Part shown: positions 38,102 through 49,026 of the stretch, piece by piece
Layout: each line of letters opens with the position of its first letter
Position numbering within the stretch: the first letter of the stretch is position 1
Assembly (NCBI GenBank): GCA_942491935.1
Contig: CALOCZ010000028.1
Location: 1-64,000 of the forward strand
Direction: 5' to 3'
From: JAGTVG01 sp942491935
GTDB lineage: Bacteria; Bacteroidota; Bacteroidia; Cytophagales; Cyclobacteriaceae
Length of the DNA: 64,000 nucleotides
Position numbers and translations under genes: made by a program
The notes under the pieces: generated by a model
Seen by the model: the letters and a program-made list of their open reading frames with translations, nothing else
Databases searched by the model: none
Told to the model about the DNA's origin: nothing

Positions 38102-38539
38102 TCACTTTTTCAACCGCATTTCAAAGAAATTCTTTTCAAAACCTACATCTTCGAGCAGGTCCAGGGCCGGGCAGTTAAAGGAAGCATGGTAGGCAATTTC
38201 ACCGCTGGTCAGTTGAATGGCCTTTTTCAACAATTGTTTGTCAAGCTCAGGATAGGCGGAATTTGGATCCGCAGCAAAATAGACCATCAAGTTCTTTGGC
38301 ACATAGCCTTCCATGTTGGTTCGGTTAATAACTACGGATCCGATAATAGAGCTGTTGTCTTCCGCCAATAAGACAAACCCCCCTTGATATTTATATGGAC
38401 TTAATGCATAATCAACGGACCGGAAGATATTTTCAAGTTCATCTTCTGAAGCGATCTGGTATTTAAAGATAAAATTAACAATACGGTTTACCATCAATGT
38501 AGAGGTATTGCTAAAAGCCGTTATTGCATAAATGTCCAT
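38102..38539 (-). CDS. GNAT-like acetyltransferase
   Basis: About 145 residues from the second ATG (38539); an upstream in-frame ATG at 38578 would add 13. A GNAT-like pattern is visible: YKYQGGFVLLAEDNSSIIGS, NLMVYFAADPNSAYPELDKQLLKKAI around the acetyl-CoA strand and helix, and a C-terminal CPALDLLEDVGFEKNFFEMRL. The usual Q/RxxGxG/A loop is not well kept (NSAYPELDKQ), so catalysis is uncertain. It precedes the THUMP methyltransferase gene on the same strand, probably co-transcribed. Confidence 0.65.
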   Translation of the reverse strand: MDIYAITAFSNTSTLMVNRIVNFIFKYQIASEDELENIFRSVDYALSPYKYQGGFVLLAEDNSSIIGSVVINRTNMEGYVPKNLMVYFAADPNSAYPELDKQLLKKAIQLTSGEIAYHASFNCPALDLLEDVGFEKNFFEMRLKK

Positions 38540-38748
38540 GGATATAAAAAAGGCATTTAAATTATAATTTGACAACACAGTTTTCGCTACTTCAAACCCA
38601 TGTAATAAAATTTGAAGAAATAGATATAAAAAGTAATTTTCTGATAATTTATATCAATTAGCATGATTATTTTTTATTAAAAATTCCACCTGCTGGCCGG
38701 CCGGCAGCTGTGACCATTGAAAAGTAAAGTATGAATACATGAAATAAA

Positions 38749-38791
38749 AAATCCCGCAATACTTATGCTCAATGCATGGATAGCGGGATTT
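38749..38791 (-). terminator. Terminator of the sdhCAB operon
   Basis: AAATCCCGC at 38749-38757 and GCGGGATTT at 38783-38791 form a perfect 9-bp stem with a 25-base loop. On the minus strand the second arm runs into a T-rich tract (GCGGGATTTTTTATTTC). It lies about 20 bases after the sdhB stop. Confidence 0.8.
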
Positions 38792-38812
38792 GATCTTTAG
38801 TATAATTAGCTT

Positions 38813-39569
38813 TTACATCGTTAAACTGGCTGTAAAATATTCCCGGTTCATTCGGGCAATAACAGACAGGTCGATCCCTTTAGGACATTCAGCTGCACAG
38901 GCCCCGGTATTGGTACAGGCCCCAAATCCCTCAATATCCATTTGGGCAACCATTTTCCTGGCTCTTTCCTTTCGCTCGATATCACCCTGGGGTAATAAAG
39001 CCAACTGAGAAACCTTGGCTGCGGTAAATAACATGGCCGAAGCGTTTTTACATACAGCCACACAGGCACCACACCCTATGCAGGAGGCAGCGTCCATCGC
39101 AAGCTCAGCATTTGGTCTCGAAATAGGAATTGCGTTTGCATCCACAGCCGCTCCGGTATTAACAGATATAAACCCACCTGCCTGAACAATCCTGTCAAAG
39201 GAAGTTCTATCGACAATCAGATCTTTTATCACCGGGAAAGCATTGGCCCTCCAGGGCTCGATCGTGATCTTGGAGTTATCTGCAAATACACGCATATGCA
39301 ACTGACATACCGTGATCTCTTCATCAGGGCCATGAGGCCTTCCATTTATGAAAAGGCTGCACATGCCACAAATTCCTTCACGGCAGTCATGATCAAAATG
39401 AACCGGGTCCTCACCCTTTTCTGACAATTGGTCATTCAATATATCAAGCATTTCCAGGAATGAAGATCCGGGGGAAATATTCTCTACTTTATATTTTTTA
39501 AAAGCTCCTTTTGTATTCGCGTTCGGCTGACGACAGATCTTTAACGTATATGTTCTTCCTTTTTTCCAT
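38813..39569 (-). CDS. sdhB: Succinate dehydrogenase/fumarate reductase iron-sulfur subunit, N-terminal frameshift
   Basis: Carries electrons from the flavoprotein to quinone through 2Fe-2S, 4Fe-4S and 3Fe-4S clusters. Seen: CREGICGMCSLFINGRPHGP with a later Cys for the plant-type 2Fe-2S, then CIGCGACVAVCKN and the CTNTGACAAECPKGI set. The start is ATG 39569, overlapping the sdhA stop by one base (TAATG). The first residues are in another frame: a six-base T run at 39560-39565 should be five, giving EKGRTYTLKICRQPNANTKG and joining KKYKVENISPGSSFLEM. The single homopolymer insertion in a core gene is almost certainly a sequence error. Confidence 0.93.
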
Positions 39570-41502
39570 TATTTATAGCTTCTTTGAGTCAGTTTAACAT
39601 TTTCAAAAACCAATTCCTCTTTATGTAACTTTGATGGCTGGCCCTCACCAGGATATTCCCATACAGAAACATATGTGAAGTTTTTATCATCACGTTTGGC
39701 TTCTCCCTCCGGGGTTTTGCTTTCCTCCCTGAAGTGCCCGCCACATGATTCTTTTCTATCCAGAGCATCATCCACCATAAGCTCGGCCAATTCCATAAAA
39801 TCAGCTACTCTCAGGGCTTTTTCCAGGGTCATATTCAACTCTTCATTCACACCGAGTACCTTAACATCTTTCCAGTACTCTTCCCTGAGTTTTTGAATTT
39901 CTTCCTTTGCTTCTTTTAAGGACCTGGCATTCCTTGACATCCCACATTTTTCCCACATAATAAGACCCAGTTCCTTGTGGAATTGATCTACTGTTTTCGA
40001 GCCATTGATATTCAGCAGCTTATCTATCCTTTCCTTCACCTCCTTTTCAGCCTTCTGAAATTAGGGTGATCAGTCGGGACTTTGTCATACGACATATCTG
40101 CCAGGTAATCTCCTATTGTATAAGGCATTACGAAATAACCGTCTGCAAGTCCTTGCATTAAGGCGCTGGCCCCCAGCCGGTTTGCGCCATGATCAGAGAA
40201 ATTACATTCTCCAGTTGCATAAAGCCCTGGAATAGTTGTCATAAGGTTATAGTCAACCCATAAACCACCCATAGTATAATGGATAGCCGGGTAGATCATC
40301 ATCGGGGTTTTATACGGATTGTCATCCACGATCTTTTCGTACATCTGGAACAGGTTTCCATATTTGGCTTTGATCACGTCAATGCCATCTCTTTCAATAG
40401 CATCTCTGAAGTCAAGAAATACAGCCAGTCCGGTTTCACCTACCCCACGGCCTTCATCACATACGTTCTTTGCATTTCTGGAGGCCACATCCCGGGGTAC
40501 AAGATTGCCAAATGATGGATAGATCCTTTCCAGGTAATAATCCCGGTCCTCTTCAGGAATTTCGGTAGGCTTTATCCCCCCGGCTCTCAGCTTTTCAGCG
40601 ATATCCTTGGTCCTGGGAACCCATACCCGGCCATCATTCCTCAATGATTCAGACATCAGCGTAAGTTTCGATTGCTGGTCACCATGTACTGGAATACAAG
40701 TGGGATGTATCTGTGTGAAACTTGGATTTCCAAAAAAGGCGCCCTTCTTATGAGCCCGCCAGACTGCTGAACCGTTGCATCCCATGGCATTGGTAGATAG
40801 AAAGAATACATTACCATATCCGCCGGTAGCCAGAACCACAGCATGGGCGCTGTGTGATTCTACCTTTCCGGTAATCATATTTCTTGTGATGATGCCGCGG
40901 GCTTTTCCATCAACAAGCACGACATCCAGCATTTCAGTTCTAGGGAAAAGCTTTACCTTGCCGGAGGCAACCTGACGGCTTAATGCAGAATACGCCCCAA
41001 GCAATAATTGCTGACCAGTTTGGCCCCTTGCATAAAAAGTCCTTGAAACCTGAGCCCCACCAAAAGACCTGTTATCCAATAAACCTCCATATTCCCTTGC
41101 GAAAGGAACTCCCTGGGCTACGCATTGATCGATAATGTTATTACTCACCTCTGCCAGCCTGTAAACATTTGCTTCCCTTGAACGGTAATCACCTCCTTTT
41201 ATCGTATCGTAGAATAGCCTGTAAACACTATCCCCATCATTTGTATAGTTTTTTGCTGCATTGATTCCTCCCTGTGCGGCGATGGAATGAGCTCTTCTGG
41301 CACTATCCTGGTAAAAGAAGGCTTTTACATTATAGCCCAGTTCTCCAAAGGAAGCAGCAGCAGAGGCACCAGCCAGACCAGTACCCACAACGATGATATC
41401 ATATTTCCGCTTATTTGAAGGATTTACAAGTTTTAAGTTGAATTTATGTTGGGTCCACTTCTCAGCTAAAGGACCATCTGGAATTTTTGAATCAAGAGAC
41501 AT
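39569..41502 (-). CDS. sdhA: Succinate dehydrogenase/fumarate reductase flavoprotein subunit, one frameshift
   Basis: Oxidises succinate to fumarate with covalent FAD. About 644 residues over two frames. Motifs: FAD-binding IIVVGTGLAGASAAASFGEL, RRAHSIAAQGGINAAKNYTN with the FAD-linking His, HPTCIPVHG, and FSDHGANRLGASALMQGL. The first frame stops at 40036 after HPNFRRLKRR, while the other frame gives QKAEKEVKERIDKLLN; one missing T after AAT near 40,055 explains it. The C-terminal helical part ends QRSYK. It lies 17 bases after sdhC and overlaps sdhB by one base. Confidence 0.95.
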
Positions 41503-41519
41503 AATTATCTATTCAATTT

Positions 41520-42203
41520 TTATTTCATAAAAAAGTATACATAAACCGGCATCATGGCAAATCCCAGTGGAACCAGGAGCGCATAAAGAATGCCAATAAA
41601 CTTAATAACTGGTGTGTAACGTTCATGATTAAAGCCCAGTGTCTGAAATGCGCTCTCGAATCCATGCCATAAATGGAAGGCAAGTGCGACAAGCCCAATC
41701 AGATAGGCTACAAGAACATAAGTGTATTGAAATTGTAAAATTACCAGCTTATAAATGTCGCGGTTGCCATTGGCATCAATCTCGAATTCATATCCTCCTC
41801 CAAATTTATACTGCCACCAGAAATCCTTCAGATGCATGATCAGGAAGATAAAAATAAGAGAACCCAGTAATGTCATGCTGCGCGATGCCCATGTACTATT
41901 CTGATTGGCATGTTCAACTGCATACCGGACCGGTCTGGCTTTCCGGTTCAGGAACCACAGCATCATGGCATAGAATGCATGCAACAATATGCTGAAATAT
42001 AGCAAATAAGAAACAGCTTTTATTAAAGGGAACGAAGACATAAAAACTGCATAACTATTAAAGGACAATCCACCATCATCAGAGAAAATCGCCAGATTTC
42101 CAATCAGGTGAATTACCAGGAATATTATTAAAAACAATCCGGTTAATGACATTAATAGCTTTTTACCTATGGAACTACCTAAAGTATCTGTAATCCAACT
42201 CAT
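41520..42203 (-). CDS. sdhC: Succinate dehydrogenase cytochrome b subunit, Bacteroidota type
   Basis: A di-haem type B membrane anchor of about 227 residues with five transmembrane helices, passing electrons to menaquinone. ATG 42203 (SWITDTLGSSIGKKLLM) is preferred to TTG two codons upstream. Candidate haem-ligand His residues lie in FLVIHLIGN, ILLHAFYAM, LIMHLKDFWW and AFHLWHGFES. It is the first gene of sdhCAB. The single fused anchor, without sdhD, matches Bacteroidota and Bacillota complexes. Confidence 0.94.
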   Translation of the reverse strand: MSWITDTLGSSIGKKLLMSLTGLFLIIFLVIHLIGNLAIFSDDGGLSFNSYAVFMSSFPLIKAVSYLLYFSILLHAFYAMMLWFLNRKARPVRYAVEHANQNSTWASRSMTLLGSLIFIFLIMHLKDFWWQYKFGGGYEFEIDANGNRDIYKLVILQFQYTYVLVAYLIGLVALAFHLWHGFESAFQTLGFNHERYTPVIKFIGILYALLVPLGFAMMPVYVYFFMK

Positions 42204-42422
42204 GTTCAATTAATTTTAAAATCTGTATAGTAAAAAAAACAAGGTATGATGTGTCGTATTAAAAATATATCGATTCAAAAAACTGATAACCAAAAATAAG
42301 AAAATAATTTTCATAATTAAAGAATTATTACTTTGTAAGCATAACTTATTGTTAATTTTATTTGTTTGTATATTAGTTGTTTATTTTTATCGTTGATAAT
42401 ACTATAGATTAGAGGAATCTTG

Positions 42423-45264
42423 ATGAGATGGATTAGGATACAGATGGTTTTGATGTTGCTGTTTTTAATGGCATCAGTTAAGGTGTATGCAACACATATT
42501 CGTGCAGGGGAGATTATTGCTGAACTTATAGATTGTCAATCTAACAGATATCGTTTTACACTTATAGGATATACTGATACTGGCTCATCGGTGTTGTTTG
42601 GTGCCGGGGATATGAAATTTGGTGATGGATCACCTCCCATTGGATTTACTCCGGGCAGCCCGGATTTTTTCCAGGACCTAGGTGATGAAGTAGCTTTGAA
42701 TATCTTTTATGCTGAACACACATTTCCTGGGCCTGGTACGTATACAGTCTACCTACCGCGAATTTAACAGGAATGCCAGTGTTGCAAATATGGATAACTC
42801 TGTTAACACTCCTTTTTATATCGAAACTCAAATTGTTGTAGATCCTTTCTTCGGATGTAATAATACCCCGGTCCTTCTTAATCCTCCCTTAGACAGGGCA
42901 TGTGTGGGGAAAGCATTTTTTCATAATGGCGGAGGATGGGACTTCGACGGAGATAGCCTTTCATACCACATTGTCGTGAACAAGCAGGACGTTGATCTGC
43001 CAGTAGTTAATTATCGACTTCCTAACGTTTATGACATCGAAACTGTTCCGGGTGTTACAAATGAAGCCGGTACTGGACCTCCAACTTATACACTTGATCC
43101 CGTTTCCGGAGACTTGATCTGGGATGCTCCCGGAACTGAAGATGAATACAACATTGCTTTTATTGTAAAAGAATGGAGATATTTTCCGGACCTGAATGAA
43201 TGGTTTCAGATGGGGTACGTAACCAGGGATATGCAGATCATTGTACAGGATTGCGATAATGAAAGACCAGAACTTACTATACCTGAAGATACTTGTATTG
43301 AAGCTGGCACATTGTTACAGGAAGTTATACGGGCAGATGATCCGGATAACGACCGGATAACCATCTCATCTTTTGGTGGGCCATATGAATTGTCCTCTTC
43401 TCCTGCAACTTATAGTCCACAACCCGATGATGCAGTGAATCCACAACCGTCGCCAGCATTTATTGATTTTGCATGGCAGACAAATTGTTCGCATGTCCGG
43501 TCTTTACCTTATCAGATTACATTCAAAGCAAAAGATTTCCCCGACAGACTTGATGGGCCTTCCCTGGTTGATTTTGATACCTGGGAAGTTACAGTGGTTG
43601 GCCCGGCCCCTGAGGGGCTTACCGCCGCTGGATTAACGGGACGGCGAGTAGCTCTGGATTGGAATCAGTATGCTTGTGATGAATATGCTGGCACCATGCA
43701 GATATGGAGAAGAGTTGACAGCTTTGAATTTGAACCGGATAATTGTGAAGTAGGTATGCCGGAGTACGCTGGGTATACCTTGATTGCCACCGTGCCTATT
43801 GATCAGATAGACTATATAGATACAAACAACGGGGCAAGACTTGATTTTGGAGCAACATACTGTTACCGACTGGTTGCTGAATATAAACTCCCTGCAGGAG
43901 GATTGAGTTATGCATCAGAAGAAGTATGTGTTACCATTGAGGAGGACCAGGAACGATTTGGGCCTGTAATCACCAAAGTCAGCGTACTGGAAACTGATAC
44001 TGAGACTGGAAGAATCGATCTGCAGTGGACAAGCCCGTTTGATGCTGACCAGGCAGCCTTTCCCCCTCCATATTCCTATGAATTGTATAGGTTTGTTGGC
44101 CAGAATGGTGGTGGAACAGCTGTAGGCCCTGTTACCTTAACAGACACTACCTATATTGATACTGGCCTTGATACCGATCTTTCTGCATATAGCTATCGCG
44201 TTGTAGCCTATGATAATGGCGGAAATGTAGTTGATACTTCAGCTTTGGCTTCCTCAGTAAGACTAAGCACAGATCCAAATGTAAACAGTATTGAGCTGAT
44301 TTGGGATGCGAATGTGCCTTGGTCAAATAATACGCAAAGATTCCCGTACCATTATATTTACAGAGATAACATCAATCCATCAAATGAAAGTGAATTAGTG
44401 CTAATAGATAGTGTGGATGTAAACCAATATGGGTTCCATTATATGGATTCAGGACAAGTTGATGGGGTAAGGCTCGATGAAAATACATTTTATTGTTATT
44501 ACGTTACCACACAGGGATCTTACGGAAATCCTAAGGTTATTGAACCGCTGATCAACGATTCCCAAATAATTTGCAATCAACCCAATGATACCATTCCACC
44601 CTGTGTAATTATTGATATTGGGGATACCATTGTCAGCGATACCACCTGTTTGAATTTTATTCAGGATAAACCATGTAATTTTGACAATTTCTTCCATGAA
44701 CTCGAATGGACATCCACACCTGTTGGGGATGATAATGATTGCTTACGGGATATTGTTTATTATGAGGTGTGGTTCTCTGAAACCTGCTTTGAGGAAGATT
44801 ATAATATTGTCGGATTACCTCAGGATGAATATTTTAAACATGAAGGATTAACCTCTTTTAAAGGATGTTATAAGATCAGGGCAGTGGACAGGTCAGGAAA
44901 CCCGGGAGAGTTCAGTAAAGTGAAACAGTTTGAAAACTGTCCCTATTATGAAATGCCAAATGTATTTACCCCAAACAACGATGGAAAGAATGATACTTTC
45001 CAGCCATATTCATTCCCATTTATAAAGTGCCCAAGATTTGTTAACTCATTAACTTTTACAGTTTTTAACAGGTGGGGAAAAGAGGTGTACTCAGAAACAA
45101 GCGGGGGTGAGAATTCAATATATATCAATTGGGAAGGAAACACAAATGAAGGCGCTGTATTGGAAAACGGTGTTTATTATTACAAAGTTGACATTCAATA
45201 TGATATGAATGATCCTGATCTTAGGTCCCAAACCCTTAAAGGTTGGGTGCAGATATTCAGGTAA
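42423..45264 (+). CDS. Large secreted protein with gliding-motility (T9SS type B) C-terminal domain, one frameshift
   Basis: About 945 residues. A signal peptide (RWIRIQMVLMLLFLMASVKVYA) is followed by a beta-rich N-terminal module (IRAGEIIAELIDCQSNRYRF), PKD/cadherin-like and fibronectin type III-like modules in the middle, and the CHU_C sorting domain at the end. That domain shows MPNVFTPNNDGKNDTFQP, then VFNRWGKEVYSE and GVYYYKVDI. It should be exported by the type IX system and displayed or released at the surface. The frame slips near 42,745, where TYTVYL must be joined to YREFNRNASV; one extra base explains it. AGAGGA lies before the ATG. Substrate or partner is unknown; adhesion is a guess. 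Confidence 0.88.
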
Positions 45265-45271
45265 ACGAATT

Positions 45272-45610
45272 ATGAGTGAACAGGCTATTCTTGTAGGTGT
45301 TATTGTATTTTCAGGCATTATTGTCATGGGACTTGGGATCTATATTCATAAAGCCAAAGCATACCATTTAATCGCTGGATACAATACCCTCTCTGATAAA
45401 GAAAAAGAGAAATTCGATATTAAGAAATATGCTCTAATTTTTCGGAATACATTTATAAGTATAGGTATTCTTATGATTGCATCTTACCCGGTCCTCCGGT
45501 TCTTTCACCTGGAAAAATACCTCTCAGTTGTTGCCATATCAACAATTATAATTGGAGTCCTCTATTTGAATTATAATGGACAGGCCTACCGGAAAAAAGG
45601 CAAAGGCTAA
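45272..45610 (+). CDS. DUF3784 small membrane protein
   Basis: A 112-residue protein from ATG 45272, eight bases after the surface protein gene. It has an N-terminal helix (AILVGVIVFSGIIVMGLGIY), then the DUF3784 signature KAYHLIAGYNTLSDKEKEKF, and two further hydrophobic helices (FISIGILMIASYPVLRFF; VVAISTIIIGVLYLNY). The tail is basic. Family function is unknown. The close spacing suggests co-transcription with the preceding gene. Confidence 0.8.
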   Translation: MSEQAILVGVIVFSGIIVMGLGIYIHKAKAYHLIAGYNTLSDKEKEKFDIKKYALIFRNTFISIGILMIASYPVLRFFHLEKYLSVVAISTIIIGVLYLNYNGQAYRKKGKG

Positions 45611-45808
45611 GACCAAATCTTAAAAATTTCTTTGAATTTTCTAAAGTCTATTACCATTACATGAAATTATAGGCTATTGTTCTGGGAAATGTGCAATTTT
45701 TTAAAAAAAGTTCTGATCAGGAATGGATTGTCTTATCAATAATAAAATAAAAGTGAATGTTTTAGTGTTATAATATATAGTTTTGTGATTCTATTAAAAT
45801 TGAACAGC

Positions 45809-46684
45809 ATGAGAGCATATATTTTTCCTGGACAAGGTGCACAATTTCCAGGTATGGGGAAGGATTTGTATGAGGGATCCGAGAAAGCAAAAATATTATT
45901 TGAATCAGCAAATAAAGTTCTTGGCTTCCGGATTACTGATATAATGTTTGATGGTACAGCTGAAGAATTAAAGCAAACTAAAGTTACACAGCCCGCTATA
46001 TTTCTTCACTCAGTAATTTCAGCGTTAATAGCTGATGATTTTAATCCTGATATGGTTGCAGGACATTCATTAGGTGAGTTTTCGGCACTTGTATCAAATA
46101 AAGTTCTGAGTTTTGAAGACGGATTAAGGCTTGTGTCGAAAAGAGCGGAAGCCATGCAGAAAGCATGTGAAATCAATCCATCCACCATGGCCGCAATTTT
46201 AGGTATGGAAGATGAAAAAGTAATCGCAATATGTGAAGGCATTGACGAAATTGTTGTGCCTGCCAATTATAATAGTCCAGGGCAACTGGTTATATCCGGC
46301 TCAAATGAAGGAATCACTATCGCATGTGAAAAGTTGAAAGACTCAGGGGCGAAAAGAGCTTTACCATTACAGGTTGGAGGTGCTTTTCATTCACCCTTAA
46401 TGGAACCGGCGAGAGAAGAGCTGGAACAGGCAATTCTTGATACCGAGTTTCATGAACCAATATGTCCTATTTACCAGAATTATACATCCAGACCGCATGT
46501 AGATGTTGAGGAGATAAAGAAGAATCTGAATCACCAGCTTACTGCACCCGTTAAATGGAGACAATCTGTTGTAAATATGGTAGCCGATGGGGCCACTGAA
46601 TTTATTGAATGCGGACCAGGTAAAGTGTTACAGGGCCTTGTGAAAAAAATCAGCCCAGAAGCTCAGGTGAGAAGCATTGATTAA
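45809..46684 (+). CDS. fabD: Malonyl-CoA:ACP transacylase
   Basis: Transfers malonyl from CoA to acyl carrier protein for fatty acid synthesis. It has 291 residues from ATG 45809. Motifs: FPGQGAQFPGMGKDLYE at the N-terminus, the catalytic Ser in VAGHSLGEFSAL (about residue 89), the malonyl-carboxylate region around LVSKRAEAMQKAC, and catalytic His in GGAFHSPLM (about residue 197). The C-terminal ECGPGKVLQGLVKKI is typical. The frame is intact. It converges on folK. Confidence 0.96.
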   Translation: MRAYIFPGQGAQFPGMGKDLYEGSEKAKILFESANKVLGFRITDIMFDGTAEELKQTKVTQPAIFLHSVISALIADDFNPDMVAGHSLGEFSALVSNKVLSFEDGLRLVSKRAEAMQKACEINPSTMAAILGMEDEKVIAICEGIDEIVVPANYNSPGQLVISGSNEGITIACEKLKDSGAKRALPLQVGGAFHSPLMEPAREELEQAILDTEFHEPICPIYQNYTSRPHVDVEEIKKNLNHQLTAPVKWRQSVVNMVADGATEFIECGPGKVLQGLVKKISPEAQVRSID

Positions 46685-46701
46685 AGGATATTTAATTAAG
46701 T

Positions 46702-47181
46702 TTAGACCTTTTTAACACCCAGATGATCTTTGGTTGCTTTCAGTAGATCGTCGTTTGAGACATTCAGTTCGGGATGAATGTGATCAGGTATCAATTCACA
46801 AAGTGGTACTAGTACAAATCTTCTATCCGGAATACCTGGATGCGGTATGCTCAGATTTTCCTTGCTAATGACCTGGTCATCAAAATAGAGGATATCTATA
46901 TCAATGATCCTTTCCGCCCATTTCTTTTTGCGGACCCTGCCCATGGACTCTTCAATTGCAAGTAGTTTATTTAAGGTTTCAAAAGCGTCGAGCTCAGTTT
47001 TTATTTCAACAACCTGATTATAAAATGTAGCTTGCTCCTTATGCCCCCAGGGTTCAGTGAGATAGATAGAAGAGGCCCTGACGACCTGTCCGACATTTGT
47101 TCTTATTTTATTTACTGCTGTCTCAATATTGCTTATTCGATCTCCTATATTACTTCCTAATATTAAATATTTTCCTTTCAT
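46702..47181 (-). CDS. folK: 2-amino-4-hydroxy-6-hydroxymethyldihydropteridine pyrophosphokinase
   Basis: Activates the pterin in folate synthesis by ATP pyrophosphoryl transfer. It has 159 residues, the normal size. Motifs: YLILGSNIGDRISNIETAV, SSIYLTEPWGHKEQATFYNQVV, and the metal-binding RIIDIDILYF followed by LSIPHPGIPDRRFVLVPL. The frame is intact. It is divergent from sppA (a 93-base gap) and convergent with fabD. Confidence 0.96.
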   Translation of the reverse strand: MKGKYLILGSNIGDRISNIETAVNKIRTNVGQVVRASSIYLTEPWGHKEQATFYNQVVEIKTELDAFETLNKLLAIEESMGRVRKKKWAERIIDIDILYFDDQVISKENLSIPHPGIPDRRFVLVPLCELIPDHIHPELNVSNDDLLKATKDHLGVKKV

Positions 47182-47274
47182 CCTTTAAAAATAGCAGCTA
47201 TATAAATTGTTTTTATGTTGTTAGGGTAAAGTAATATAATTACAGTTGAAAACAATAAAAAAAAGTATAAGTAC

Positions 47275-49026
47275 ATGAAATTCTTACGCAATTTATTAGC
47301 TGTTCTGGTTGGATTATTTATTTATAGTTTCGTAATGCTCTTTATTTTTATAGGCATTTTGTCCATTTCCTCAGCAGAAAAGACTGTATCCGTTCCTGAA
47401 AACTCGATATTACGTCTCCGGTTGAACGGACAAATTGTTGAACGTGAAGTTGAAGATCCTTTTGCATCACTAGGTTTCCCAGGTGCAGGAGCAAGAGAAA
47501 TGGGTCTGAAAGAGTTAAAGGAAGCCATTAGGCATGCAGAATCTGATGATGATATACAGGGAATATTCCTGGAACCCAGATTTTTTATGGCAGGGATGGC
47601 CACCATTGAAGAATTGCGAAAAGAATTAGAAGCATTTAAATCCTCCGGAAAATTCATAGTATCTTATGCTGAATATTATACGGAAACATCGTATTATCTG
47701 GCTTCCGTTTCAGATGAAATATATATCACACCTGGTTATGGAATGTTGGAATTCAATGGCATATCCGCCCAATACATCTTCTTTACCGGTTTATTTGAAA
47801 AACTTGGCATAGAACCGCAGATTTTCAGGGTAGGTGAATACAAATCGGCTGTGGAACCTTTTATGCGGAAAGACTTAAGTGAGGAGAATAAAGAACAGAT
47901 CTCCGCATATGTTAATTCTATTTATGATCATATACTTAGGGAAATTGCTGAATCCAGGAATATGGAGACAGAAGAAGTCAGGAAGATCTCATATTCAATG
48001 TTAGCCAGGACTACCAAAGATGCTGTAGACCTTGGATTACTTGATGGAGAGAAATACTACAATGAGTTTATGGATCTTTTGAAAGATAAGCTGGATGTTG
48101 AAGAAGATGATGATGTAAATATGATCTCTTACAGAAATTATAATAAATCCTATGGCGATTCGAAATATTCAAAGGACAGAATTGCGGTTATAATAGGGGA
48201 AGGTAATATTTTTTCCGGAAGAGGAGAGAACCAGATGATCGGATCTGATAGTTACACAGAATTAATACGAAGTGCCAGGGAGAATGATCGCGTGAAAGCA
48301 GTTGTTATCCGGATTAATTCAGGCGGTGGCAGTCCACTTGCATCCGACGTGATCTGGAAGGAGATCAAGCTTACTTCAGAGAAAAAACCTGTTATTGCTT
48401 CAATCGCCGATGTCGCAGCCTCCGGGGGGTATTATATTGTAATGGCATGTGATAAGATCTATGCACAGCCTACTTCCATAACAGGATCAATCGGTATATT
48501 TGGGATATTATTCAATGCAGAAGAACTCTTTGAAAATAAACTGGGTTTGACTTTCGATAGTTTCAGTACCGGTGAATATTCCGATATGTATACTGTTACA
48601 CGTCCCTTGTCTTCTTTTGAAAAAGAGATCATTCAACAGGAAATTGAAAGGGGCTATGAAATATTCACCAGTAAGGCAGCCGATGACAGGGATATGGCGA
48701 TTGACGAACTGCTCAAGATTGCTTCAGGCAGGGTGTATTCAGGATATGAAGCCCTTGAAAATGGCTTGATTGATGAATTTGGCACCCTGGAAGATGCCAT
48801 TGAGGAAGCAGCTGAAATGGCTGAGCTGGAGGAATACCGCGTAAGCTATTACCCAAGACAGAAAACCGTATTTGAGCAGATTATGGCAGACCTCGGTACG
48901 GACATCCAGACTCGCTATTTAAAACTGAAACTTGGGGAATATTATCCTTATTTTCAGCAGGTACAACAATTAAATACACTTAAAGGACCGCAGGCCAGAA
49001 TGCCCTTTGATATTCAGATCCACTAA
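47275..49026 (+). CDS. sppA: Signal peptide peptidase SppA, 67K type
   Basis: Membrane-anchored serine-lysine protease that digests released signal peptides. It has 583 residues, the long double-domain form. An N-terminal transmembrane helix (LLAVLVGLFIYSFVMLFIFIG) is followed by domain 1 with the catalytic Lys in GEYKSAVEPF (about residue 193). Domain 2 carries the nucleophile Ser in ADVAASGGYYIVMACDKI (about residue 384). RINSGGGSPLASD and TSITGSIGIFG are family segments. The frame is intact. Confidence 0.95.
   Translation: MKFLRNLLAVLVGLFIYSFVMLFIFIGILSISSAEKTVSVPENSILRLRLNGQIVEREVEDPFASLGFPGAGAREMGLKELKEAIRHAESDDDIQGIFLEPRFFMAGMATIEELRKELEAFKSSGKFIVSYAEYYTETSYYLASVSDEIYITPGYGMLEFNGISAQYIFFTGLFEKLGIEPQIFRVGEYKSAVEPFMRKDLSEENKEQISAYVNSIYDHILREIAESRNMETEEVRKISYSMLARTTKDAVDLGLLDGEKYYNEFMDLLKDKLDVEEDDDVNMISYRNYNKSYGDSKYSKDRIAVIIGEGNIFSGRGENQMIGSDSYTELIRSARENDRVKAVVIRINSGGGSPLASDVIWKEIKLTSEKKPVIASIADVAASGGYYIVMACDKIYAQPTSITGSIGIFGILFNAEELFENKLGLTFDSFSTGEYSDMYTVTRPLSSFEKEIIQQEIERGYEIFTSKAADDRDMAIDELLKIASGRVYSGYEALENGLIDEFGTLEDAIEEAAEMAELEEYRVSYYPRQKTVFEQIMADLGTDIQTRYLKLKLGEYYPYFQQVQQLNTLKGPQARMPFDIQIH

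Noticed and set aside
38690..38712. GC-rich palindrome GGCCGGCCGGC near the sdh terminator
   Set aside because: Short self-complementary run without a T-tract or conserved context; not enough to call a site.
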